DNA from: M3007 sp044226205
GTDB taxonomy: Bacteria > Bacteroidota > Bacteroidia > Chitinophagales > Saprospiraceae
Direction of reading: 5' to 3'
Assembly (NCBI GenBank): GCA_044226205.1
Contig: JBGAHL010000005.1
Location: 1 to 64,000 of the forward strand
DNA: 64,000 nucleotides
This document shows positions 56,534-64,000 of the stretch, in pieces; position 1 is the stretch's first letter, and every line of letters starts with the position of its first letter. The position numbers and the translations under genes are program-made. The notes under the pieces are model-generated. The model did not search any database, was not told the origin of the DNA, and was given only the letters and a program-made list of their open reading frames with translations.

Positions 56534-56620
56534 GGTGTTTTCAGCGGCGTAGCGGGGGCAAGATGTTCATTTTGACGTTGACAAACGAAGATTTTACCCA
56601 AATTTCACCAAAACTTAGCG

Positions 56621-57250
56621 TTACATCTCCTTCACCAGTTGCACGAGTCCGCTCACGATAAATTGTACGCCGATAGCAACGACGATAAAACCCATGATCC
56701 TGGCTACGGCATTCAAGCCGCCTGTGCCGAATACGCGAAACAAAAAAGGCGCTACCCGAAGAGAAGCCCATACCAGCACGGTGACTGCCACGATTGCGGC
56801 GATAATACTCATCCTTTCTACCCAAAGCTGGTGCTGATTGAACTGGGTAATCAGGTACGAAATAGCGCCTGGGCCGGAAAGCATGGGCATGGCCATGGGA
56901 GAAAATGCGATGTCCTTGCGGGTTTCAGCTTGTTTTTCGGCTTGTTTGTCGTAGCCGCGCTGTCGGGCAAAATTGCCGGACATAAGACTGAAACCGCTCA
57001 TCAGCAGTGCCATGCCGCCGGCGATTCGAAGTGCATGCACCGTCAGGCCGAAAAAACTGAGGATGTAGGAGCCGGCGAGAAAAAAACTGACCAGAATGAG
57101 TAAAAAATACAAACTGGTGTGCAGGGCGATCTTGTCGCGTTCGGGCTTGGGACGATCGCGGGTAAGCGCCACGTAAACGGGAATGGCGCCAGGCGGATCG
57201 ACGATAGAAAACAGCGAAAACAGGGTAGCGAGAAAAAATTCCATAAGCAT
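56621..57250 (-). CDS. MarC-family integral membrane protein
   Basis: A 209-residue protein with six predicted membrane helices. Family signatures are SLFSIVDPPGAIPVYVALTRD near residues 11-32, RIAGGMALLMSGFSLM near 75, and FSPMAMPMLSGPGAISYLI near 115, with the two conserved proline/glycine repeats expected of UPF0056/MarC. Despite the name it is not shown to give multiple antibiotic resistance; the function is unknown, possibly small-molecule transport. Start ATG 57250 or 57244; the longer frame upstream has no membrane helix. A -7 box lies 19-25 bases upstream. Confidence 0.87.
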   Translation of the reverse strand: MLMEFFLATLFSLFSIVDPPGAIPVYVALTRDRPKPERDKIALHTSLYFLLILVSFFLAGSYILSFFGLTVHALRIAGGMALLMSGFSLMSGNFARQRGYDKQAEKQAETRKDIAFSPMAMPMLSGPGAISYLITQFNQHQLWVERMSIIAAIVAVTVLVWASLRVAPFLFRVFGTGGLNAVARIMGFIVVAIGVQFIVSGLVQLVKEM

Positions 57251-57268
57251 CTCTGGTCGGGGTGTCGG

Positions 57269-57276
57269 CAAAAATA
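57269..57276 (-). promoter_or_regulatory. Putative -7 element of the MarC-family gene
   Basis: TATTTTTG on the minus strand with TTC (one base from TTG) 19 bases upstream. Confidence 0.45.
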
Positions 57277-57515
57277 GGCATTTCCGCGAAACAGGGAAGC
57301 GGGCTGTTGGCACGATGTTGGCGCAGGATTTTAACACAATTTGCCCCTGTTCTATATTTTCGCCGGCGCTTTGCACGTTCTTGTGCCAGCAAATTTCCGG
57401 CAGTTAAAATTCTGCTAAACCTTGTACGCCCGGGTATGCCTGCCGGAAAGCCCGGCGTTCGTCATTTGCATTTGTCGAATCAACTTTGCACTCCCGAACT
57501 AAAATCCAATTTATC

Positions 57516-60500
57516 ATGAACCTTCGGAAAGGCATTTTTTCCTTCCTGCTTTGCTGCCTGTTTGCCGCCGGCCTGTCAGCCCAGCAAACCACCGTGTACA
57601 CCGAGGCGACGGCCTCCTACAAACGCGGCGTGGATTTATTCAACCAGGGCGTTTACGGCCTGGCGCAACTGGAATTTGAAAACGCGATCAAACTGCTGCG
57701 CCCCGTCAACGAACCCGAATGGCGCCCGCTCAAGACGGATGCCGAATTGTATTTTGCCAAATGCGCCGTCAGACTCGACCAACCCGAGGCGGAAAAACTG
57801 ACGCTCGATATCCTGCGCAACCACGCCCCTTCACCCGTGGCCAGCCAGGCCGCACTCGAGATCGGCAACTACTACTTCAACGCCAAGGAGTACGACAAGG
57901 CCCTGACCTATTACGACATGGCCCCCGAAAGCTCGGGCCCCACTGCGGATGAAATGCGTTTCAAAAGAGGCTACGCCTACTTTGTAACCAAAAAATTCTC
58001 GCAGGCCAAAACCGAATTTGCTCCCTTGAAGGAAAGCCCGCGCAACGAGTGGTTTTACCCTGCCAATTACTACTACGGCTGCTGCGCTTTTTATGAAAAA
58101 AAGTACGACGAAGCGCTGAAAGCCTTCCAGAAGTGCGAAAATTCGGACAAATACAAAGCCTACATCCCGTATTACGTCACCCAGATCTACGCCGCCAAAA
58201 AGCAGTACGATCAGGTGATCGCCTACGGCGAACCCAAAGCGAAAGTCGAAGGCTATCGCAACCGGCCTGAAATGAACCAGTTGGTCGGGCAGGCTTACTT
58301 CGAACGCGGCGACTACACCAGCGCGCTTCCATTCCTCGAATATGCCGCCCAGAACGGCGCTCCCATGCGCGCGACCGACTACTACCAGATGGGCTACGCG
58401 CAATACCAGACCGGCCGGTACAAATCGGCTATCGAAAATTTCGAACAACTGAACAAACAGGACAGCCTTCTGGGACAAAACGGGCTGTACCACCTCGGCG
58501 ACTGCTACCTGAAAACAGGCAACAAATTTGCCGCCCGCAATGCCTTCGGCCAGGCTGCCAACCTGAATTTTGATAAAAGCGTAAAAGAAGACGCGCTCTT
58601 CAACTACGCCAAACTCAGCTACGAACTCAAATACGACCGCGATGCCCTCGACGCCCTCCAGCGCATCCAGCCAGGTTCGGCCTATTACAACGACGCGCAA
58701 TTGCTGATGAGTGATATCTTCCTGAATACCAGGGACTACGATCGCGCGATCACCACCCTGGAAGGCATGAAAAACCGTCCCGCCCAGCTCAATGAAACCT
58801 ACCAGCAAGTGTGCTACCTCCGCGGCCTGCAACTTTACCAAAATGGCCAGAAAAACGAAGCCCGCCAGTATTTCAACCGCGCGATGGACTACCCGATCGA
58901 CAAGCGCACGAGTACACTTTGCTCCTACTGGCTTGGCGCCATTTCCAACGAGGAAGGCGAATACACGATTTCCAAACAGCACATGGCTTCCTTTATTGGC
59001 AATGCCAAAAATTACAACGACCTCCCCGATGAAAGCAGCCTGTGGATGGGCCATTACGTGCAGGGCTACAACCACCTGAAATTGAAGGATTACAACCTCG
59101 CGCAGGCCAATTTCAAAGCTTCCGTTGACGGCATCAAGAAAAACTTCAATCGCATCCAGTCCGACCAGGTCAAATCCGGCGTACTGGGCGACGCCGTGCT
59201 GCGTCTGGGCGACTGCTATTTTAAAAAGAACCAGTACAACGACGCCCTGACTTATTACAACGAGGCCGTCAACAAAAAATACGAAGGCTTTGAGTATGCA
59301 TTGTACCAGAAAGCCATCATTCGTGGCTTGCAGGGCAGTCCGCTCGACAAAATCATCGACCTCGAAACGCTTGTAGACAAATACCCGAACGGCCGCTATG
59401 CCGACGAGGCGTTGTTCCAGATCGGCGATACTTACCAGGAAATGGGCAAGTTCAACGAGGCCATTCCGCCGCTCAAGCGCCTGGTCGCCGACTATCGCGG
59501 CAAGTCGAACCTCGTCAACCCGGCTTTGCTCAAACTCGGCCTGATTTCCTACAATCAGGGCAATACCAGCGCTGCTATTAATTACTACAAACAGGTATTT
59601 GCCAACAACCCCGAGAATGAGGAAGCCAAGGATGCCCTGGCAGCCCTGGAAGAAATTTACGTCAAGGATCTCAACCGTCCGGACGAGTATTTCGCGTTCC
59701 TCGAAACCGTGCCCGGCTACAAAGTCGACAACTCGGAGAAGGAGCAAAAAACCTATCAGGCTGCCGAGGCGCAGTTTTCGAACGCCCGCTACCAGCAGGC
59801 CATCGAAGGTTTTTCGAACTACATCAGCAAATACCCGAACGGCCCGAATGCCACGGCCGCCTATTTCTACCGCGGCGAATCCTACGCGTCCGACCCTGTG
59901 AAAAAATACTCGGAGGCGCTGAACGACTACGCCACGGTGGTCAACAAAGGGCCGGGTAAATTTTTCTCAAAAGCCGCTGAAAAGGCCACGTTGCTGGCTT
60001 ATTACACCGAGAAAAACTACCCCCGCGCCCTCGAACTGGGCCGCAAATGGGAAGAGGGCGCCACCACCGACGCTTCGCGCACCGACGCGCAAGTGCTGGT
60101 GATCCGCTCGGCTTATCAAACGAACAACACGGCGACCGTGACGGAGTACGCCGCCAAGATCAACAGTTCCAACGCCGCCTCCGCCGAGCAAATCGCCACC
60201 GGCAACTTTTTCCTTGGCAAAATGGCCTACGACCGCAACGACTACGCCAGGGCTATGCCCGCCCTGCAAAAAGTGACGCAGACCTCGCAATCGGAACTGA
60301 GCGCCGAAGCCTGGCACCTCATCGCTCAAATGCAGTACAAACAAAAGCGCTACGCCGAGGCTGAAGAAACCATCGGCAATGCCAACCAGGCCAGCGCCGG
60401 GTACGACGACTGGATCGCCCGCAACCTGATCCTGCTTTCCGATGTGTACTACGATCAGGGCGACAAAAACAGCGCTTCGGCGGCCCTGGAAGTCGTTATT

Positions 60501-60635
60501 GAAAATTATTCTGGCGAAGACCAGTCGATCAAAAAACTGGCCCAGGACAAATATGCCCGCCTTGGCGGCTCGAATACGCCGCGCCCGGCCGACAGCGGTT
60601 CCAAGGGCGTTGAATTGATCGACGACGGCAACTAG
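57516..60635 (+). CDS. Large exported TPR-repeat protein
   Basis: A 1039-residue protein with a signal peptide (LRKGIFSFLLCCLFAAGLSAQ) and then tetratricopeptide-type helical repeats along the full length; typical units contain YYFNAKEYDKALTYYDMAP, YYYGCCAFYEKKYDEALKAF, YFERGDYTSALPFLEYA and YQTGRYKSAIENFEQL. There is no catalytic domain. TPR arrays hold protein complexes together, and long exported ones in Bacteroidota are often part of outer-membrane assembly or lipoprotein machines. ATG 57516 opens the signal; an upstream TTG adds ten residues. The barrel protein gene follows after 48 bases and the two probably form an operon ending at the terminator at 62331. Confidence 0.85.
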   Translation: MNLRKGIFSFLLCCLFAAGLSAQQTTVYTEATASYKRGVDLFNQGVYGLAQLEFENAIKLLRPVNEPEWRPLKTDAELYFAKCAVRLDQPEAEKLTLDILRNHAPSPVASQAALEIGNYYFNAKEYDKALTYYDMAPESSGPTADEMRFKRGYAYFVTKKFSQAKTEFAPLKESPRNEWFYPANYYYGCCAFYEKKYDEALKAFQKCENSDKYKAYIPYYVTQIYAAKKQYDQVIAYGEPKAKVEGYRNRPEMNQLVGQAYFERGDYTSALPFLEYAAQNGAPMRATDYYQMGYAQYQTGRYKSAIENFEQLNKQDSLLGQNGLYHLGDCYLKTGNKFAARNAFGQAANLNFDKSVKEDALFNYAKLSYELKYDRDALDALQRIQPGSAYYNDAQLLMSDIFLNTRDYDRAITTLEGMKNRPAQLNETYQQVCYLRGLQLYQNGQKNEARQYFNRAMDYPIDKRTSTLCSYWLGAISNEEGEYTISKQHMASFIGNAKNYNDLPDESSLWMGHYVQGYNHLKLKDYNLAQANFKASVDGIKKNFNRIQSDQVKSGVLGDAVLRLGDCYFKKNQYNDALTYYNEAVNKKYEGFEYALYQKAIIRGLQGSPLDKIIDLETLVDKYPNGRYADEALFQIGDTYQEMGKFNEAIPPLKRLVADYRGKSNLVNPALLKLGLISYNQGNTSAAINYYKQVFANNPENEEAKDALAALEEIYVKDLNRPDEYFAFLETVPGYKVDNSEKEQKTYQAAEAQFSNARYQQAIEGFSNYISKYPNGPNATAAYFYRGESYASDPVKKYSEALNDYATVVNKGPGKFFSKAAEKATLLAYYTEKNYPRALELGRKWEEGATTDASRTDAQVLVIRSAYQTNNTATVTEYAAKINSSNAASAEQIATGNFFLGKMAYDRNDYARAMPALQKVTQTSQSELSAEAWHLIAQMQYKQKRYAEAEETIGNANQASAGYDDWIARNLILLSDVYYDQGDKNSASAALEVVIENYSGEDQSIKKLAQDKYARLGGSNTPRPADSGSKGVELIDDGN

Positions 60636-60683
60636 ACAAGCCTTTTGAAACCAGATTTTTCAACATTAAAAAATTGAAAACCA

Positions 60684-62306
60684 ATGTGTTTGAATCATAA
60701 ATTGTCGCTTGCCCTCGCTTTTGCACTGTGTTCGGCCAGCGCGCTTGTTGCACAGGACCTGCAGGGTGAAAGCGTCAACATTGTCAAAGACTTCGATGCC
60801 CGACTGCTCGAATCCAACAAACTGAACGTCACCCCTTCGCTTCCGCCGCTCGATACGGCTACACAGCGCCAGAACTACGTCATTCCGCCCCGCCCGCTCA
60901 ACGTCACGTACGAATCGCCCAAACTTCGCCCCATCGGCATGAAATCGACGGGCAAGGAAGAATCGTACAACGGCTACCTGAAACTCGGCGCCGGCATCCC
61001 GACTTCTTTCCTTGGCGAGGGCGGTTATTATTTCGGCAAAAGCGACAAATTCGACGGTCGCCTCTGGGTGCGGCACCACAGCGCCAACTTCAAAGACCTT
61101 GAAAATCAGCGCTTTTTTAACAATGACGCCCGTGTAAATGCCAATTATTACCTGGAAAACAACCTCGCCGTGGAAGGCAACCTGGGGTACAGCTTCGATC
61201 GGGTACATTACTACGGCTACGACCATGATTCGCTTTCTTTCGACGCTCAGGGCGTCCAGCAGGACTTTAAAGTGCTGGATTTCAGCGGCCGTTTGTACAA
61301 CACCGAGCGGACGGAGTCCGATTTCAGTTTTTCAGTGGCGCCGTCGTTTTATCTGCTCAACGACTACTTTTCCAACAAGGAATCGGGTTTCGACCTGCGT
61401 TTGGGCGCGACCAAGTGGTTCAATGAAAAACACCCGCTGAAAATGGTGATCAGGACTGATTTTACCACCCTGAACACCAACGACAAGCAGACGCTCAACA
61501 ACATTTACCTGCAACCCTCTTTCACCTACCACGCAGATGTGCTTCGGCTGAAAATCGGAGGCAATTTTGCCAGCAACCGCGACATTTTCTACGTCTTTCC
61601 CGACGTGGAACTCAACCTGCGCATCTTCGGCGACGGCCTCCAGATTTACGGCGGCCTCGATGGCGACCTGCGCAAAAATGCCTACCGCAACTCGGCAGAA
61701 TACAACCCCTGGCTCCAGATTCGTGACTCAAAAATCCGCAACACCGTGTGGCGCAATTACTTCGGTGGTATTCGCGGCGACCTCGGCTTCCTGAGCTACA
61801 CGGCGCAGGCAGGTTACAGCTCCGCCGACAATCTCGCCCTGTACCAGGCCACTTTTACTTCCACCGAACTGACGCAGTTCAAACTGGTGTACGACACCGC
61901 CCAGATTTTCAACGTGCAGGGGACGATCAAGATCCAGCCCATGAAAGAACTGACCATTCTGGGTACGCTGAGCCAGAATTTCTACACCCTCGAACGCGAA
62001 ACCAGCCACTGGGGCCTGCCCGAACTGGAAGGCAATTTCAGCGCCGTTTACACCGCTCTGGGGGGCAAGGCCAGCTTCCGTGCCAATGCCTACATCGCCG
62101 ACCAGATCGCCTTCCGCAATACCGAGGGCAAGGTGGTCAGCGGACAGGCTTTGTTTGATATCGGCATTGGAGGGTCGTATTACTTTACCGACAATATCGG
62201 CGTCTTCCTCGACATCAATAACCTCTTGAACAACAAGCGCGAACGCTGGCTGAACTACCCGATTTACGGGCTGAACGTGCTCGGCGGAATTACGGCGCGC
62301 TTCTAA
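60684..62306 (+). CDS. Outer-membrane beta-barrel protein
   Basis: A 540-residue protein with a signal peptide (LSLALAFALCSASALVAQ), a 60-residue linker, and about 400 residues of alternating amphipathic strands (e.g. NGYLKLGAGIPTSFLGEGGYYFG, DGRLWVRHHSANF, KASFRANAYIADQIAF) ending in the terminal Phe expected for insertion by the BAM machinery (VLGGITARF). A late stretch, NIGVFLDINNLLNNKRERWLNYP, resembles the end of TonB-dependent receptors, but there is no plug domain, so it is a plug-less barrel. Function is unknown; a link to the preceding TPR protein is suggested by their spacing. Confidence 0.78.
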   Translation: MCLNHKLSLALAFALCSASALVAQDLQGESVNIVKDFDARLLESNKLNVTPSLPPLDTATQRQNYVIPPRPLNVTYESPKLRPIGMKSTGKEESYNGYLKLGAGIPTSFLGEGGYYFGKSDKFDGRLWVRHHSANFKDLENQRFFNNDARVNANYYLENNLAVEGNLGYSFDRVHYYGYDHDSLSFDAQGVQQDFKVLDFSGRLYNTERTESDFSFSVAPSFYLLNDYFSNKESGFDLRLGATKWFNEKHPLKMVIRTDFTTLNTNDKQTLNNIYLQPSFTYHADVLRLKIGGNFASNRDIFYVFPDVELNLRIFGDGLQIYGGLDGDLRKNAYRNSAEYNPWLQIRDSKIRNTVWRNYFGGIRGDLGFLSYTAQAGYSSADNLALYQATFTSTELTQFKLVYDTAQIFNVQGTIKIQPMKELTILGTLSQNFYTLERETSHWGLPELEGNFSAVYTALGGKASFRANAYIADQIAFRNTEGKVVSGQALFDIGIGGSYYFTDNIGVFLDINNLLNNKRERWLNYPIYGLNVLGGITARF

Positions 62307-62330
62307 AAAAGGCGTTTTGACCAAGTTGTA

Positions 62331-62365
62331 AAAAAGCCCCGCGGTTGGTGACCGCGGGGCTTTTT
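62331..62365. terminator. Bidirectional terminator between the barrel gene and tyrS
   Basis: A perfect 15-bp stem AAAAAGCCCCGCGGT (62331-62345) with complement ending in TTTTT (62351-62365) and a 5-base loop; both convergent transcripts see a T run. Confidence 0.85.
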
Positions 62366-62389
62366 ATTAAAATTCGGGCAGGTCATATT

Positions 62390-63673
62390 TCAACCGACCT
62401 TAACCAAATACTTGTTCTTTTTCCCGTTTTCGATCATGATGTAGGCGCCGTGCAGCAAATCCTGTTGGGAAACCTGGGCATCCAAAGCGCTGATTTTGTG
62501 CTTGTTGACCGAAATGGCGTTGCCCTGGATCGCTTTTTTGGCTTCGCTGCGGCTGCTCAAAATGCCCGTGTGTTCGGACAGCAAATCGAGCAGGGCAACG
62601 CCGCCATCGAGCAACGACGCGGCGACGGCGGGCGAGGGAATTTCCTCGGCTACCTGCGCCAGGGTGTCCGCATCGAGGCGCGCCAGGGTCTCGGGGCCCG
62701 CTTTGGGGTCGAACAGCAGTTCAGACACCGCCAATACCGATTCGAAGGCCTCGTCGCCGTGGATGCGGCGGGTGATTTCTTCGGCGAAGATCCGTTTCAG
62801 GTTTGTCGGGCTCTCGTTCGCTTCCAGCGTTTCGATTTCTTCCCGGGTTTTCAGGGAGAAATAGCGCATAAATTTGGGCAGGTCGCGGTCGTCGGCATTG
62901 ATCCAGAACTGGTAAAAACGGTAGGGCGTGGTGAGTTTGGCGTCGAGCCAGATGTTGCCGGTCGTGCTTTTGCCAAATTTGGTGCCGTCCGCTTTGGTGA
63001 GCAGCGGCGTGGTGACGGCATACACCTTGGCATCGTCGATCTTGCGCGCCAGCTCCACGCCGGCGGTGATATTGCCAAACTGGTCGCTGCCGCCCATCTG
63101 GAGGGTCACGCCGTGGTTGCGGTTGAGCAACACGAAATCGTATCCTTGCAGCAACTGGTAGCTGAACTCGGTGAAAGAAATGCCCGACTCCGATTCGATG
63201 CGGCGTTTGACGCTTTCTTTCGACATCATGTAATTGACGGTCAGGTATTTACCCACGTCGCGCAGGAAAGCCAGCACGTTCATGTTTTGGTAAAAATCCA
63301 GGTTGTTGACCATCGTGGCGTGGTTGGGCGTGGCCGGGTCGAAATTGAGCAGGGTTTTCGCCTGTTCCACCTGGTGGGCGGTGTTGCGGTCGAGTTCGTC
63401 GTAACTTTTCAACTCGCGTTCCGCGTCTTTCCCGGAGGGGTCGCCAATGCGACCCGTCGCACCGCCCATAAGCACAACAGGCTGATGACCAGCGCGTTGC
63501 AGGAAGGTGAGCAGCATGATCTGTACGTAATTGCCGATGGTCAGGGAAGGGGCGGTCGGGTCGAAACCGATGTAGCCTTTGACGGGAGCATTGGCATTCA
63601 GATGCTCTTCCAGACCGGGGGTCATATCGTGGATCAGGCCGCGCCAGCGGAGTTCTTCGAGAAAATTATTCAT
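62390..63673 (-). CDS. tyrS: Tyrosyl-tRNA synthetase
   Basis: A 427-residue class I synthetase that charges tRNA-Tyr. It has YIGFDPTAPSLTIGNYVQIMLL near 35-56 (the HIGH-equivalent is TIGN here, as I recall from other Bacteroidota TyrS), GATGRIGDPSGKDAER near 75, QLLQGYDF and QMGGSDQFGNITAG for tyrosine and tRNA recognition, and KADGTKFGKS (KMSKS-equivalent KFGKS) near 230. The C-terminal S4-like domain (SSRSEAKKAIQGNAISVNKHK) binds tRNA. ATG 63673 is chosen; the frame upstream crosses the promoter. It is monocistronic. Confidence 0.93.
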   Translation of the reverse strand: MNNFLEELRWRGLIHDMTPGLEEHLNANAPVKGYIGFDPTAPSLTIGNYVQIMLLTFLQRAGHQPVVLMGGATGRIGDPSGKDAERELKSYDELDRNTAHQVEQAKTLLNFDPATPNHATMVNNLDFYQNMNVLAFLRDVGKYLTVNYMMSKESVKRRIESESGISFTEFSYQLLQGYDFVLLNRNHGVTLQMGGSDQFGNITAGVELARKIDDAKVYAVTTPLLTKADGTKFGKSTTGNIWLDAKLTTPYRFYQFWINADDRDLPKFMRYFSLKTREEIETLEANESPTNLKRIFAEEITRRIHGDEAFESVLAVSELLFDPKAGPETLARLDADTLAQVAEEIPSPAVAASLLDGGVALLDLLSEHTGILSSRSEAKKAIQGNAISVNKHKISALDAQVSQQDLLHGAYIMIENGKKNKYLVKVG

Positions 63674-63751
63674 GAGCAGGGTAGCAGCAGAGGCGTTTGA
63701 ATTGTCCGGGTAAAATTTTATTCGGCGGAAAAAAGTTTCTTCGCCGGGCCG

Positions 63752-63781
63752 CAAAATTAAGTGCGTATTCTTTCCCGTCAA
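63752..63781 (-). promoter_or_regulatory. Promoter of tyrS
   Basis: On the minus strand TTG (63779-63781, within TTTTG), 19 bases, TAATTTTG (63752-63759): full consensus, 78 bases before ATG 63673. Confidence 0.65.
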
Positions 63782-63790
63782 AATGCCCAT

Positions 63791-63798
63791 TACCTTTG
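63791..63798 (+). promoter_or_regulatory. Putative -7 element for the permease gene
   Basis: TACCTTTG, with a TTC triplet 20 bases upstream (one base from TTG). It is back-to-back with the tyrS promoter. Confidence 0.45.
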
Positions 63799-63834
63799 TC
63801 CCGATCCGTTTGACCCACGATTAGCACAGTCGTC

Positions 63835-64000
63835 TTGAACCTTCCATTGTTTTTGGCCCGTCGCATTGCTTTTGCCAGCGGCCGCAACTTTTCCCGTCTG
63901 ATCATCCGAATTGCCATCGTGGCGGTAGCGCTCAGCGTGGCTGTCATGATCGTGGCGACGGCTCTGATCGCGGGTTTCAAGCACGAGATCAGCCGTAAAA
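63835..64000 (+). CDS. FtsX/LolC-like ABC transporter permease, N-terminal part (3' end outside window)
   Basis: The frame from TTG 63835 stays open to the edge of the window (55 residues). It reads NLPLFLARRIAFASGRNFSRLIIRIAIVAVALSVAVMIVATALIAGFKHEI, with a basic amphipathic start, one strong membrane helix and the FK/EI end of the first helix seen in LolC/LolE lipoprotein-release permeases. By family it works with the ATPase LolD to extract lipoproteins from the inner membrane. The start is uncertain: TTG fits the family N-terminus best and no ATG precedes it in frame; later GTG/ATG codons would truncate the first helix. Confidence 0.65.
   Translation, partial: MNLPLFLARRIAFASGRNFSRLIIRIAIVAVALSVAVMIVATALIAGFKHEISRK

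Noticed and set aside
57831..59747. 638-codon minus-strand frame opposite the TPR gene
   Set aside because: The plus strand has a signal peptide and clear TPR units; the antisense product is a hydrophobic Val/Gly/Phe-rich shadow.
62345..63700. 451-codon plus-strand frame opposite tyrS
   Set aside because: TyrS motifs are complete on the minus strand; the antisense product is a shadow.

Overview
The window is about 52% GC and reads as chromosomal DNA of a Bacteroidota bacterium, most likely a relative of Saprospiria/Chitinophagia. The evidence is a 2.1-kDa-residue-class adhesin ending in a gliding-motility/type B C-terminal domain of the type IX secretion system (T9SS), a second secreted protein with a type A T9SS tail, the Bacteroidota form of NusB, TyrS and dihydroorotase, and promoters of the Bacteroidota type (TTG, 19-21 bases, TAnnTTTG) instead of -35/-10 boxes. 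Genes are tightly packed on both strands; no tRNA, rRNA, CRISPR array, transposase gene or phage region was seen.

Layout. 1-7.2 kb: end of an OmpA-like protein, then the giant repeat-rich adhesin with near-identical 480-bp tandem units. 7.2-14.9 kb (minus strand): nusB, a T9SS cargo protein, a sugar kinase of the heptose pathway, a metallo-beta-lactamase-fold hydrolase, an acyl-CoA dehydrogenase, a small lipoprotein and rarA; a 169-bp palindromic element lies in the 12.5-13.0 kb gap. 15-24.3 kb: a DUF4403 protein, a cation P-type ATPase, sbcC-sbcD, a DinB-family protein and an RNA m5C methyltransferase. 24.4-32 kb: a GH36 alpha-galactosidase, yqgE, fabD, a small HolD-like protein, ilvE, an aldo/keto reductase, a monooxygenase-like protein, a small membrane protein and surE. 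32-40 kb: a LysM protein, a TonB-dependent receptor behind a TPP riboswitch (so probably thiamin uptake), a NadR-like kinase, era and a GNAT acetyltransferase, followed by a 660-bp gap holding two promoters, strong terminators and a likely structured RNA.

40-48.6 kb: dihydroorotase, an M20 dipeptidase, an FKBP prolyl isomerase, a small EAD-polyproline protein, then an M50-like protease, orphan histidine kinase and prmC, and purK-purE. 48.6-53.1 kb (minus strand): a compact run of five genes: two Fe-S electron-transfer proteins, a conserved Bacteroidota protein, then an EAD-trypsin-like protease and an EAD-TIR protein. 53.1-64 kb: a PRPP-binding phosphoribosyltransferase, a zinc-ribbon/helical protein pair, a nested palindrome, a two-domain acyltransferase, a MarC-family protein, a 1039-residue TPR protein with an outer-membrane barrel, tyrS, and the start of a LolC/E-type permease.

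The most interesting system is the set of three proteins with similar EAD11-like N-terminal adaptor domains (43.7-44.3 kb and 48.6-50.4 kb) joined to a TIR domain, a serine protease and an uncharacterised C-terminal domain. This is the composition of the EAD-coupled conflict (immunity/cell-suicide) systems, but no NTPase hub is present here. Also notable are the TPP riboswitch, two unrelated 160-170-bp palindromic elements, a promoter-terminator-start codon arrangement before the GNAT gene, and promoters placed only 5 bases from start codons that predict leaderless mRNAs. All family calls are from reading the translations; none was checked by a database search.
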